From Verrucomicrobiota bacterium (GTDB lineage Bacteria; Verrucomicrobiota; Verrucomicrobiia; Chthoniobacterales; Chthoniobacteraceae), in the NCBI GenBank assembly GCA_009885995.1, contig VFJQ01000172.1, positions 1-48,295 on the forward strand: DNA of 48,295 bases, written 5' to 3'. The position numbers and the translations under genes were made by a program. Below the pieces are notes generated by a model. The model was given only the letters and a program-made list of their open reading frames with translations. It was not told where the DNA came from and did no database searches. This document shows positions 26,180-33,655 of the stretch, piece by piece (within the stretch, counting starts at the first letter, position 1; each line of letters starts with the position of its first letter).

Positions 26180-26687
26180 AATCATGTGGTTTGATGTGTC
26201 GCCGCATCGCCTCGAGGGCGTAGCGGTAACGGCTGGCAATGGTGTTGATGGATTCCCCGAGTGCCTGCGCGATCTGCGCGAAGGTCAGCTCGCCCCAGAC
26301 TTTCAAGACGACGACTTCGCGCTGCGCCTGCGGGAGTTGATCGAGAGCGGCCTGCACCGCCTCGGCGTGTTCGCGCTGGTCGATCGTCGTGTCGAAGACC
26401 GGCGTGTCGGCGCGCGAGACGTCCACGCGATCGTCGGCCTCGCGCTTCTCGCGCCGGTCGCGACTGCGGATCAAGTCGAGCGCGCTGGTGCGGACGGCCG
26501 CGTAGAGCAGGGGATAATGCTCAGCCCCGGCCTGCGGTTGGTGCCGCCAGAACCGCACGAACGCATTCTGCACCGCGTCCTCCGCATCGGCCATCGACGG
26601 CAGCCACTGCCGGGCAAAGAGCAGCAGCTTCGGCGCGAGTTGTTCGTAGCAGGTGCGCCAGTGCGCGTCGGTGTGATTGGAATCCAT
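26166..26687 (-). CDS. ECF-type RNA polymerase sigma factor
   Basis: The 173-residue protein is a minimal sigma-70 family factor with regions 2 and 4 only. Region 2 has ADAEDAVQNAFVRFWRH (about 32-48), typical of core binding. Region 4 has LPQAQREVVVLKVWGELTF followed by the helix-turn-helix AQIAQALGESINTIASRYRYAL (about 135-156). It would direct polymerase to a dedicated promoter class, probably including its own operon. Its stop lies inside the first codons of the membrane partner gene (14-base overlap), so the two are coupled. The four-gene run to 23012 is continuous with overlaps or short gaps. Confidence 0.93.
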   Translation of the reverse strand: MDSNHTDAHWRTCYEQLAPKLLLFARQWLPSMADAEDAVQNAFVRFWRHQPQAGAEHYPLLYAAVRTSALDLIRSRDRREKREADDRVDVSRADTPVFDTTIDQREHAEAVQAALDQLPQAQREVVVLKVWGELTFAQIAQALGESINTIASRYRYALEAMRRHIKPHDYERV

Positions 26688-26777
26688 GTGGATGCCGGGG
26701 GCTCGGGTTTCTGTCAGGGATAACGCCAGCGTGCCGACGTTTTGTCTGCGCGTCGCGCGGAAAAATCTCCCACCGCC

Positions 26778-26947
26778 GTCATCCTGAGCGGAGTCGAAAT
26801 GCGGGTGCAGGCGGTGGATTTCGGCGGAGTCGAAGGATCCCGTGGAATCCTCCTGCGACTCCCGCTGCGGACGTCGCAGGGAACTTGCACGGGGTCCTTC
26901 GACTCCGCGCCTTTCGCTGCGCGAAGCGGCGCTCCACTCAGGATGAC
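26778..26947. repeat. Dispersed imperfect inverted repeat between operons
   Basis: The left end reads GTCATCCTGAGCGGAGTCGA (26778-26797) and the right end carries GGTCCTTCGACTCCGCG (26893-26909) and CTCAGGATGAC (26937-26947), which are its reverse complement in two pieces. An internal copy CGGAGTCGAAGGATCC is at 26825-26840. The block fills most of the gap between the sigma gene and the HEAT gene. It resembles dispersed palindromic repeats that I recall from many soil-bacterial genomes; whether it recurs in this genome cannot be seen here. Confidence 0.75.
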
Positions 26948-26957
26948 CGCCGAGGGC

Positions 26958-29162
26958 TTACTTCAGCGTGATCGAGCGGATTGCCTTCCGGGCGATCCGG
27001 GCGAGGTCCTGATCGGGGTCGCGCGCGACGGTTTCGAGCGCGGGCACGGCTTCGCGGGCGCGGCGGCCGAGGTTGTCGAGCTGGTAGCAGGCGTAGAGTT
27101 TCACCGGGCGCTGCGGGTGCTGGAGCAGGCTCACGAGCTTCGGCACATCGCGGATTCGGAGCTGGCCGAGCGTGGCGAGCGCAAACTCGCGGTCGGTGTC
27201 GCGATCGGTGAGCTCGACCAGTTTCGCGAAGGCGTCGGCGCCCTGGTCGGTGAGCTTGCCGATCGTCTCGGCGACCGCTTTGCGCACGGCGAGATCGGGA
27301 TCGTCGAGGCCGGCGATCAATGCTGCCACACGATCCTGCTTCTTCGTCTCGATCGCAGCAGTCGCCTCGTAGGCGGCGATGCGAACCGCGGGGTCGCTGT
27401 CTTTGCGGGCGGTGCCGAGAGCGGGGAGGGCTTCGCTCGCGGCGGGGCCGATGTGGCTGAGCGCTTGCAAGACGCGGCGGCGGTCGTCGTTCGTTCCATT
27501 CGCGAGCACCGCGACGAGCCGCGGCACGGCAGGCTTTGCGGCGGCGCCGATCCGTCCGAGCGCTTCGCTCGCGGCGGCGCGACGGGTCGGGTCGTCGAGC
27601 ATGGTGACAAGCTGAGGCACCGCTTCGGCGAAGTCGGGGCCGAGTTGGCTGATGGCGGCTTTGCGGACGGTTTCGTCCGGATCCTTCAGCGCGGCGATGA
27701 CCTTTTCGTGGAACTCCTTGCCCTCACTCCCGAGGCGCACCGCCGCCTCGACCGCGGCGGCGCGGATGGCTGGCGACGGGTTCTTGAAGGCGGCGTTGAG
27801 GTGCGGTTCGAGTTGCGCGAACGGCGTATGCACGGCCACGAGCGCGGTGAGCGCCACGGCTCGCACGTGGAGGTTTTCGTCGTCGAGCGCCCGGAGCAGC
27901 GCGGGCGTGGCGGACTCGGCATCGGGCCCGAGTTCCACGAGAGCGCGCGCGGCGAGCAAGCGCACGCTGGGGCTGGGGTGGGTAAGGTTGCGTGCGACCT
28001 GTCCGGCGCCGAGGCCGCCCATTTGTTGCAGGCATTTCACGACCCAGTGCTCGCGGGTGAGGCTCGCCGGGTCGGTCTTCTCAAAGCTCACGAGCATCGG
28101 CGTGACGGCGGGTTCGCCGATCTGCACGAGGGCATCGAGGTAGGTCTGCGGTGCGGGTGTCTGCTTCGCGATGATCTCGAGGATCGCGGGGACGGCGGGT
28201 GCGGCGGTCTCGCCGAGGCGGCCGAGCACGTAGGCGGCGCGCTCGCTCGATGCGGGATTCGGATCGCGAAGCAGGGCGGTGAGCGCCTTCACGATCTGCG
28301 CCTGGGCCGAGCGCGCGGTGAGCAGGCCGTTGATCGCGGCGTGGCGGATCGGTTCGCGCTCGTCTTTCAAGCCCTCGATCAGCGCGAGCGTGGCATCGGC
28401 CCCGAGACGCGGGAGTGCGGTGAGCAGGCTGGCGCGGACGGCGGCATCCGTTTCGGTCTTGAGCTGCGCGAGCATCGGCGCGGTGGCATCCTGTGCGGAT
28501 TTCCCCATCGCGCCGAGGGCGAGCGCGGCGGTGGAGCGTTGGCGCGGCTCCTTCCATGCGAGCGCTTCGATCAGCTTCGGCTTTGCGGTGTCGCCGATGG
28601 AGCCGAGCGCATCGATCACATCGGCCTGCACGCCGGCGTCCCCGTGGCCGAGGTTCTCGATCAAGGCGGGCACTGCATCCTTCGCGGCGGGGCCCATGCC
28701 GCCGAGGGCGCGGGCGCAGCCGCTGCGCATCATCGTGTCCTGCGAGCGCAGGCCATCGATGAGAGGGGGGATCGCCGCGGGGCCGATGCGGGTGAGCGCG
28801 TAGGCGGTGCGGACGATTACCTGGTCGCGGTAGTAACTGCGCTGGCGGCTTGCGCTCTTCGAGTCGAAGTCCGCGAGCAGCGTCGGGATCGCATCCTTCG
28901 CATCCGGGCCCATGGCGGAGACGGCGGCGATCGCGTTCGTCCACACCTGCTTGTCGCCATCGTCGAGCGCCTTGATCAGCGCGGGCAAGGCGTCCTTCGC
29001 CTTCGGTCCGAGCTTGGCCAGCTCGTAGCTCGCCTCGCGGCGTGCCACGACATCGGGCGACACGAGTTGCGTGGCCAGTTGCGCTGGATCGACCGCCTTC
29101 TCCGCGGCGAAGACCACGCTCGCGAGCAGCGCGGAGATCGCCAGCAAGGCTCCTCCACGCAT
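26958..29162 (-). CDS. Exported HEAT-repeat protein
   Basis: The 734-residue protein begins with a signal peptide (GGALLAISALLASVVFAAEK). It is otherwise built of about 18 HEAT/PBS-lyase-type helical repeats, recognisable by recurring patterns such as AALGAMG, AVPALIENLG, LVELGPDAESATPAL and VRKAAISQLGP about every 35-38 residues. The result should be a long curved solenoid for protein-protein contact in the periplasm. The frame continues upstream to 29243, but only through the REP-like hairpin element and without a signal peptide, so 29162 is preferred. No catalytic domain is present. It ends 73 bases before the DUF1552 gene on the same strand. Confidence 0.88.
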   Translation of the reverse strand: MRGGALLAISALLASVVFAAEKAVDPAQLATQLVSPDVVARREASYELAKLGPKAKDALPALIKALDDGDKQVWTNAIAAVSAMGPDAKDAIPTLLADFDSKSASRQRSYYRDQVIVRTAYALTRIGPAAIPPLIDGLRSQDTMMRSGCARALGGMGPAAKDAVPALIENLGHGDAGVQADVIDALGSIGDTAKPKLIEALAWKEPRQRSTAALALGAMGKSAQDATAPMLAQLKTETDAAVRASLLTALPRLGADATLALIEGLKDEREPIRHAAINGLLTARSAQAQIVKALTALLRDPNPASSERAAYVLGRLGETAAPAVPAILEIIAKQTPAPQTYLDALVQIGEPAVTPMLVSFEKTDPASLTREHWVVKCLQQMGGLGAGQVARNLTHPSPSVRLLAARALVELGPDAESATPALLRALDDENLHVRAVALTALVAVHTPFAQLEPHLNAAFKNPSPAIRAAAVEAAVRLGSEGKEFHEKVIAALKDPDETVRKAAISQLGPDFAEAVPQLVTMLDDPTRRAAASEALGRIGAAAKPAVPRLVAVLANGTNDDRRRVLQALSHIGPAASEALPALGTARKDSDPAVRIAAYEATAAIETKKQDRVAALIAGLDDPDLAVRKAVAETIGKLTDQGADAFAKLVELTDRDTDREFALATLGQLRIRDVPKLVSLLQHPQRPVKLYACYQLDNLGRRAREAVPALETVARDPDQDLARIARKAIRSITLK

Positions 29163-29172
29163 GAGTGCGACT

Positions 29173-29228
29173 GGTAGGGCGCGGTGTCCCCACCGCGCCG
29201 CGGACGGCTGAGGACAGCCATCCCTACC
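29173..29228. repeat. Second copy of the two-hairpin REP-like element
   Basis: On the + strand it reads GGTAG, then stem GGCGCGGTG (29178-29186) loop TCCC CACCGCGCC (29191-29199), then GC, then stem GGACGGCTG (29202-29210) loop AGGA CAGCCATCC (29215-29223, one mismatch), then CTACC. Terminal GGTAG and CTACC enclose the element. It lies 10 bases upstream of the HEAT gene start, where it could affect expression. Confidence 0.85.
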
Positions 29229-29235
29229 TTTACCC

Positions 29236-30594
29236 CTAAGCATCCAGCCCGCGGAGCCCGCCCGTGCTGTCGCCGAAGCTCCCCACCGGCGCGCCCACGC
29301 GCTCCAGCATGGAGACGAAGAGATTGCACATCGGCGTCTCCGCCGCGTAGCGCAGGTGGCGGCCGGGGAGGATCGTGCCGCCCGCGCGGCCAGCCATCAG
29401 GAGCGGGAGATTGCCGTGTTCGTGCGCGTTGCCGTCGGCGAGACCGCCGCCGTAAAGGAGCATGCAGTTATCGAGCATCGTGCCCTCGCCCTCGGGGATG
29501 GAGCGCAGCCGGTTCAGCAGGTAGGCGAACTGCCGGACGTGGAAGCGGTTGATCTCCCGGATCTGCCGATGGTTCTCGGGATTGCCCTGGTGATGCGACA
29601 GCTCGTGATGGCCGCGCGAGATACCGATGTTCCGATACGCGCGGTTCGAGCCCTCATTCGCCAGCATCAGCGTCGCGACCCGCGTCGAGTCGGTCTGGAA
29701 GGCGAGCACCAGCATATCGAGCATCAGCTTCGCGTGCTCCTCATAGCTCTCCGGCACGCCCTCGGGGATCTCGTAGTCGGCGATGAGGCCCTTGTTCGCC
29801 TCGCTCACCTGCCGCTCCGCCGCGGCCACGCGCTCCTCGATCTCGCGCACCGAGGTGAGGTATTCGTCGAGCTTCTGCCGGTCGTTGCCGCTCACCTTGC
29901 GGCTCAGCGCGCCCGCGTCCTCGAGCACGAAGTCGAGGATGCTCTTCCGGAAGATCTGACGCCGCTGGGCCGACTCGCCCTGGTCCTTCGGCATCGCGCT
30001 GGAGAAGAACCGCTCGAACACCGCGCGCGGATTGATCTCACGCGCCGCAGGTGTGTTGTCCGTCCGCCAGGAGATGTTGTTTTGATAAGCGCACGCGTAA
30101 CCGCTGTCGCACTTCCCACCCATGCGCCCCGGCTCCAGCCCCAGCTCCAGCGAGGGGAAGCGCGTCGCCTTGCCGATCACATTCGCCGCGTGCTGATCGA
30201 CGGACATGCCCGCGCGGATGTCCGCCCCTTCGCTCTTGAGCGGCTGCGCGCCGGTGAGCCAGCTCGCCGCCGAGCGGGCGTGATCGCCGCCGCCGTCGCC
30301 ATTCGCCCGGCCGTGATCCTGCGTGAGGCCGGTCATCATCGTCAGCTCGTTCTTGTAAGGCTGGAGCGGCTGGAGCGTCCACGGGAGCTGGAAGTCCGCG
30401 CCCTCGGTGGCCGGCGTCCAGTCCTGCATGTGCACGCCATTCGGCACGAAGAAGAACGCCATGCGCACCGCCGGCTTCGAGGCCGCCGCCGCCAGCACGC
30501 GAGCTGGCGCGAGCGACTCCAGCGCCGGCAGGGCGATCATGGTGCCGAGGCCGCGCAGGAAAGTGCGGCGAGAGAAGTTCAGGCGGTCATTCAT
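29236..30594 (-). CDS. DUF1552 domain protein, Tat-exported
   Basis: The 452-residue protein begins with a Tat signal (SRRTFLRGLGTMIALPALES). The DUF1552 domain fills the rest, with FFVPNGVHMQDWTP near residue 49, TGLTQDHGRANGDGGGDHAR near 88, ISRGHHELSHHQGN near 335 and YGGGLADGNAHEHGNLP near 398. The fold resembles DUF1501/alkaline-phosphatase-like proteins, and function is unknown. In Planctomycetes and Verrucomicrobia it usually sits next to a DUF1592/cytochrome protein; none is here. ATG 30594 is chosen; 30609 (MDLSR) is possible. The frame extends far upstream only through the 21-bp array. Confidence 0.9.
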   Translation of the reverse strand: MNDRLNFSRRTFLRGLGTMIALPALESLAPARVLAAAASKPAVRMAFFFVPNGVHMQDWTPATEGADFQLPWTLQPLQPYKNELTMMTGLTQDHGRANGDGGGDHARSAASWLTGAQPLKSEGADIRAGMSVDQHAANVIGKATRFPSLELGLEPGRMGGKCDSGYACAYQNNISWRTDNTPAAREINPRAVFERFFSSAMPKDQGESAQRRQIFRKSILDFVLEDAGALSRKVSGNDRQKLDEYLTSVREIEERVAAAERQVSEANKGLIADYEIPEGVPESYEEHAKLMLDMLVLAFQTDSTRVATLMLANEGSNRAYRNIGISRGHHELSHHQGNPENHRQIREINRFHVRQFAYLLNRLRSIPEGEGTMLDNCMLLYGGGLADGNAHEHGNLPLLMAGRAGGTILPGRHLRYAAETPMCNLFVSMLERVGAPVGSFGDSTGGLRGLDA

Positions 30595-30735
30595 GCGGGA
30601 TAAATCCATCGCGGGAGTAACTTTCCCGCTCCGCATTCCTTGGCCCTGAAATGTGGCGTGCGCAAGAGGAGGCATCCTATCCGATGCGTCAGTGGTGGCC
30701 GTCGGTCGCTGGAAGTGAGCGGAAAGGTCAACCTG

Positions 30736-31119
30736 GTGGGTGCCAAGATCGCCAAAGGGGGCGGGGACCTCGAGAATGGGGGCGCTCCCTGCGGAAATGG
30801 GGGCGTCGGAACCGCCAAAGGGGGCGCCCCCATCGCCGATGGGGGCGCCGGGAACGAAAACGGGGGCACCCCCTTTGAAAAAGGGGGCGGGAACTTCCAA
30901 AAGGGGGGCGCCCCCTTTCTGAAAGGTGGCTCCCCCTTTCTGAATGGGGGCGCCACCTTTTGAAAAGGGGGCAGCGGAATCGCCAAAGGGGGCGCCCCCA
31001 TTTCAAAAGGGGGCGCCGAGAACGAAAAGGGGGGCGCCCCCATTTCAAAAGGGGGCGGGGAAATGTTCGATGGGGGCGCCCCCTTTATAAATGGGGACAG
31101 CGGAATCCCCAATAGAGGC
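30736..31119. repeat. 21-bp tandem repeat array, about 18 units
   Basis: GGGGGC-type cores begin at 30757, 30778, 30799, 30820, 30841, 30862, 30883, 30904, 30925, 30946, 30967, 30988, 31009, 31030, 31051, 31072, 31093 and 31114 (the last two degenerate): an exact 21-base step with no slip. Flanks are A-rich (AAAG, AAAAG, AAATG). Several units contain the perfect 12-base palindrome GGGGGCGCCCCC. A weaker unit may start at 30736. In either direction the array translates to heptapeptides such as GGAPFLK or APPFEMG. Confidence 0.93.
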
Positions 31120-31208
31120 GCCTCCGCGCTCGCCCTGCGGGCTGCCTTCGGCAGGCTTTGTCGCTCCGGTCGAATCTGCTTCGCGGCGGGCGGCATGGAG
31201 GCCCCCCC

Positions 31209-31225
31209 GCGCAACAGAGTTGCGC
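31209..31225. repeat. Perfect hairpin, 7-bp stem
   Basis: GCGCAAC-AGA-GTTGCGC is a perfect inverted repeat with a three-base loop, 10 bases before a second, larger hairpin of the same design. Confidence 0.75.
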
Positions 31226-31234
31226 CCGCACTGG

Positions 31235-31259
31235 CGTTACCAAACGGAGTTTGGTAACG
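31235..31259. promoter_or_regulatory. Perfect 11-bp hairpin abutting the ribosome binding site
   Basis: CGTTACCAAAC (31235-31245), loop GGA, GTTTGGTAACG (31249-31259). The Shine-Dalgarno AGGAG (31260-31264) starts on the next base and the ATG is at 31270. The stem could mask or expose the site, or may be a dispersed repeat that supplies expression signals. Confidence 0.7.
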
Positions 31260-31269
31260 AGGAGAATAT

Positions 31270-31524
31270 ATGAACGACCATTTCTACCTTATTAACGACG
31301 CCCCACCCAATGAAATGGTAGGTCCATTCACCTACGAGCAGCTTCTCGCCTGTTACCAAGATACTTATCGATTCACACCACAAGAGCACCGCTACCATGC
31401 AGGGCCAAACATTCAGGTGCGCTTGGAATATCTAAAGCGGCAACTAGCCACCACACGATTCGCTTCAGGCGTCGGTGGCTTCCTTATAGGCATTGCAGCA
31501 GCGATCATCATAAGCGCCACCTAG
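31270..31524 (+). CDS. Small GYF_2-like membrane protein
   Basis: The 84-residue protein has one of the few strong ribosome binding sites in the window (AGGAG, 5 bases before ATG). FYLIN at residues 5-9 and VGPFTYEQLLACYQ near residue 17 resemble the GYF_2/DUF4339 domain, which binds proline-rich peptides. A C-terminal membrane helix (GGFLIGIAAAIIIS) ends the protein. Base composition is visibly lower in GC than the neighbours and codon use differs, suggesting recent transfer. The companion gene starts 8 bases after the stop. Confidence 0.7.
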   Translation: MNDHFYLINDAPPNEMVGPFTYEQLLACYQDTYRFTPQEHRYHAGPNIQVRLEYLKRQLATTRFASGVGGFLIGIAAAIIISAT

Positions 31525-31532
31525 CCGAACTT

Positions 31533-31823
31533 ATGTTCATCCAAACCGATATGGCTCAGAACAGCTCGCAAGGTTGGCTTGAGCCAAACTTCGACATCGA
31601 GGTGTCAGAGAGTGGTCCCGACGTCCTTGTAGAGTTTCGTTACGATTATAGCCCCCAGCGAGGCGGACGGGTGTGCATCAGTCGCGCTACCGCCCGCTGG
31701 CTCGCTTACGCACTGCTTGGGGTTTCAGAGAAGGCCTCGGGGCTTCATCATCTCCACGCACGGGTTGAGGCCGACAAACCGGTTTCAGGTGGTCCTGTTA
31801 GCGAACGGAAACGAAGCACCTAA
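31533..31823 (+). CDS. Small hypothetical protein
   Basis: I do not recognise this 96-residue protein. It is mixed alpha/beta in pattern: DVLVEFRYDYS as a strand, then RATARWLAYALLGVSEKA as an amphipathic helix. It shares the lower GC content of the preceding gene, with which it probably forms a pair. Pairing of a small membrane protein with a small soluble protein could be an immunity or toxin-type unit, but nothing in the sequence proves it. No clear ribosome binding site precedes it. Confidence 0.5.
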   Translation: MFIQTDMAQNSSQGWLEPNFDIEVSESGPDVLVEFRYDYSPQRGGRVCISRATARWLAYALLGVSEKASGLHHLHARVEADKPVSGGPVSERKRST

Positions 31824-31856
31824 CCTGCGCCTTCGATTCGGCTCCGCGCTACCCGC

Positions 31857-33302
31857 CTACAGCCCCGGCCTCGCCTTATGCCAGTCGGTGCTCTGCTCGT
31901 AGGCGTGGGCGATTTGCAGGAGGCGGGGTTCGTCGAGGGGCTGGCCGAGGAGTTGGAGACCGATCGGTAGCTTCTTGCCGTCCACTTCGGCGAAGCCGCA
32001 GGGCAGGCTCAGGCCGGGGATGCCGGCGAGGTTCGTGGCGATGGTGAAGATGTCGGCCAGATACATCTTGAGCGGGTCGTCGGCGCGGTCGCCGAGCTTG
32101 AACGCGGGCTCGGGGGAGGTGGGGCAGACGATGGCGTCGCACTGGGCGAAGGCGCGGGTGAAGTCGTCGCGGATGAGGGTGCGGACCTTCTGCGCGCGGA
32201 GGTAGTAGGCGTCGTAGTAGCCGCTGCTGAGCACGTAGGTGCCGAGAATGATGCGGCGCTTCACCTCGGGGCCGAAGCCTTCCTCGCGCGTGCGGCCGTA
32301 GTGGTCGAGGAGGCCGCTGGACTCGGCGCGGTGGCCGTAGCGGACGCCGTCGAAGCGGGCGAGGTTCGCGGAGCACTCGGCGGTGGCGATGATGTAATAG
32401 ACACCGACGGCGTGCTCGGTGTTAGGCAGGGAGACTTCGACGATCTCGGCGCCGAGGGACTCGTAGTGCCGGATGGCGGCGCGCACGGCGGCATCGACCT
32501 GCGGGTCGATGCCGTCGATGAAATACTCGCGGGGCATGCCGAGCTTCATGCCGCGGATGTCGCGACCGAGCAGCGCGGTATGCGCGGGCACGGGCTGGTC
32601 GAGGCTGGTGGAGTCCATCGGGTCCTTGCCGGAGATGACGTCGAGGATGAGCGCGGCGTCGCGGACGGTCTTGGTGAAGGGGCCGATCTGGTCGAGCGAG
32701 GAGGCGAAGGCGGTGAGGCCGTAGCGGGAGACGCGGCCGTAGGTGGGCTTCACGCCGACGATGCCGCAGAGCGCGGCGGGCTGCCGGATGGAGCCGCCGG
32801 TATCCGAGCCGAGCGCGGCGAAGGCTTCATCCGCGGCGACGACGGCGGCACTTCCCCCCGAGGAGCCGCCGGGCGTGCGGGTGAGGTCCCACGGGTTGTG
32901 CGTGGGGCCGAAGGCGGAGTTCTCCGTGGAGCTGCCCATGGCGAACTCGTCCATGTTCGCGCGCCCGAAGGGGATGGCGCCGGCGGCGCGGAGCTTCGCG
33001 ATGACGGTGGCGTCGTAGGGGGCGCGGTAGGGGAGGAGCATCCGCGAGCCGCAGGTGCAGGGCTCGCCGGTGACGTTGATGACGTCCTTGATCGCGATGG
33101 GCACGCCGCCGAGCGGGAGCGAGAGGTCGGCTTTCGCGGCGTGGGCTTTGGCGAGTGCGAGGTCGCGGCTGAGGAAGCCGTGGACTTTGTCATCGACGGC
33201 GCTGATGCGGGCGTCGAGCGCGTCGAGCGCGTCGAGGGGGGAGACTTCGCGGGCGACGAGCTTTTCCCGCAGGGCGGAGATGGAGAGGGAGGTGAGGTCC
33301 AC
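31857..33302 (-). CDS. gatA: Asp/Glu-tRNA amidotransferase subunit A
   Basis: GatA is the glutaminase/amidase subunit of the GatCAB complex, which converts Glu-tRNA(Gln) or Asp-tRNA(Asn) to the correct amidated tRNA. The 481-residue length is typical. The amidase triad is visible: Lys72 in AIKDV, cis-Ser147 in the glycine-serine-rich TPGGSSGGSAA, and nucleophile Ser171 in GSDTGGSIRQPA. The Gln-tRNA pathway-type insert SRYGLTAFASSLDQIGP follows near residue 191. It starts 2 bases downstream of gatC. gatB, the tRNA-binding subunit, is not in the window. Confidence 0.97.
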   Translation of the reverse strand: MDLTSLSISALREKLVAREVSPLDALDALDARISAVDDKVHGFLSRDLALAKAHAAKADLSLPLGGVPIAIKDVINVTGEPCTCGSRMLLPYRAPYDATVIAKLRAAGAIPFGRANMDEFAMGSSTENSAFGPTHNPWDLTRTPGGSSGGSAAVVAADEAFAALGSDTGGSIRQPAALCGIVGVKPTYGRVSRYGLTAFASSLDQIGPFTKTVRDAALILDVISGKDPMDSTSLDQPVPAHTALLGRDIRGMKLGMPREYFIDGIDPQVDAAVRAAIRHYESLGAEIVEVSLPNTEHAVGVYYIIATAECSANLARFDGVRYGHRAESSGLLDHYGRTREEGFGPEVKRRIILGTYVLSSGYYDAYYLRAQKVRTLIRDDFTRAFAQCDAIVCPTSPEPAFKLGDRADDPLKMYLADIFTIATNLAGIPGLSLPCGFAEVDGKKLPIGLQLLGQPLDEPRLLQIAHAYEQSTDWHKARPGL

Positions 33303-33304
33303 GG

Positions 33305-33589
33305 CTATTCGATCACCTTTGGCACGACGAAGAGGCCGTTGGCGGAGCGGGGGGCGTTCGAGAGGGCTTGCTCGGCGGTGAAGCTGGGGCGCGACTCGTC
33401 GGCGCGGAAGACATTGTGAACCGGGAAGGCGTGGGCCGTGGGCTCGACGACGCTGACATCGACGGCGCTGAGCTTCTCCACGTATTCGAGCACCTGGCCG
33501 AGTTGCGATTGGAACTTGGCGATCTCTTCCTCGGAGAGGTTCAGCCGCGCGAGTTGGGCGGTGTAGCGGACGTCGAATTGGGCGCTCAT
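33305..33589 (-). CDS. gatC: Asp/Glu-tRNA amidotransferase subunit C
   Basis: GatC is the 94-residue belt subunit that stabilises GatA-GatB. It shows the family start VRYTAQLARLNLSEEE and the helix FQSQLGQVLEYVEKLSAVD. The C-terminal conserved segment PTAHAFPVHNVFRADE contains the usual VFREDE-like motif, and the end reads LFVVPKVIE. Position directly before gatA is the standard order. Translation of gatA probably reinitiates after this stop. Confidence 0.96.
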   Translation of the reverse strand: MSAQFDVRYTAQLARLNLSEEEIAKFQSQLGQVLEYVEKLSAVDVSVVEPTAHAFPVHNVFRADESRPSFTAEQALSNAPRSANGLFVVPKVIE

Positions 33590-33655
33590 TTGGGAGTGCG
33601 CGCAGTAGTGGGAAACTGCGCCGGGCGCAAAAGCAAAATCACCGGCGCGCCGGTG

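Larger units (their letters stand above)
30595..31269. other. Non-coding repeat island
   Basis: This 675-base stretch holds no gene I trust. It contains a 21-bp tandem array (about 30736-31119), a GC-rich spacer with small hairpins, and two perfect inverted repeats just before the small gene at 31270. Several open frames cross it (minus 31214-30591, plus 30640-30963). They consist of the heptapeptide translation of the array, which stays open because 21 is divisible by three. Confidence 0.75.

Noticed and set aside
30640..30963. Plus-strand 107-codon Gly-rich frame across the array
   Set aside because: It stops in mid-array, has no ribosome binding site, and its content is only the heptad translation of the repeat.
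30757..31119. The 21-bp array as a CRISPR array
   Set aside because: Units are directly abutting with a 21-base period and no unique spacers, and no cas genes are present.
31235..31823. Integron-type attC site or gene cassette around the two small genes
   Set aside because: The hairpin has an 11-bp perfect stem with a 3-base loop and lacks the paired core sites and bulges of attC; no integrase is nearby.
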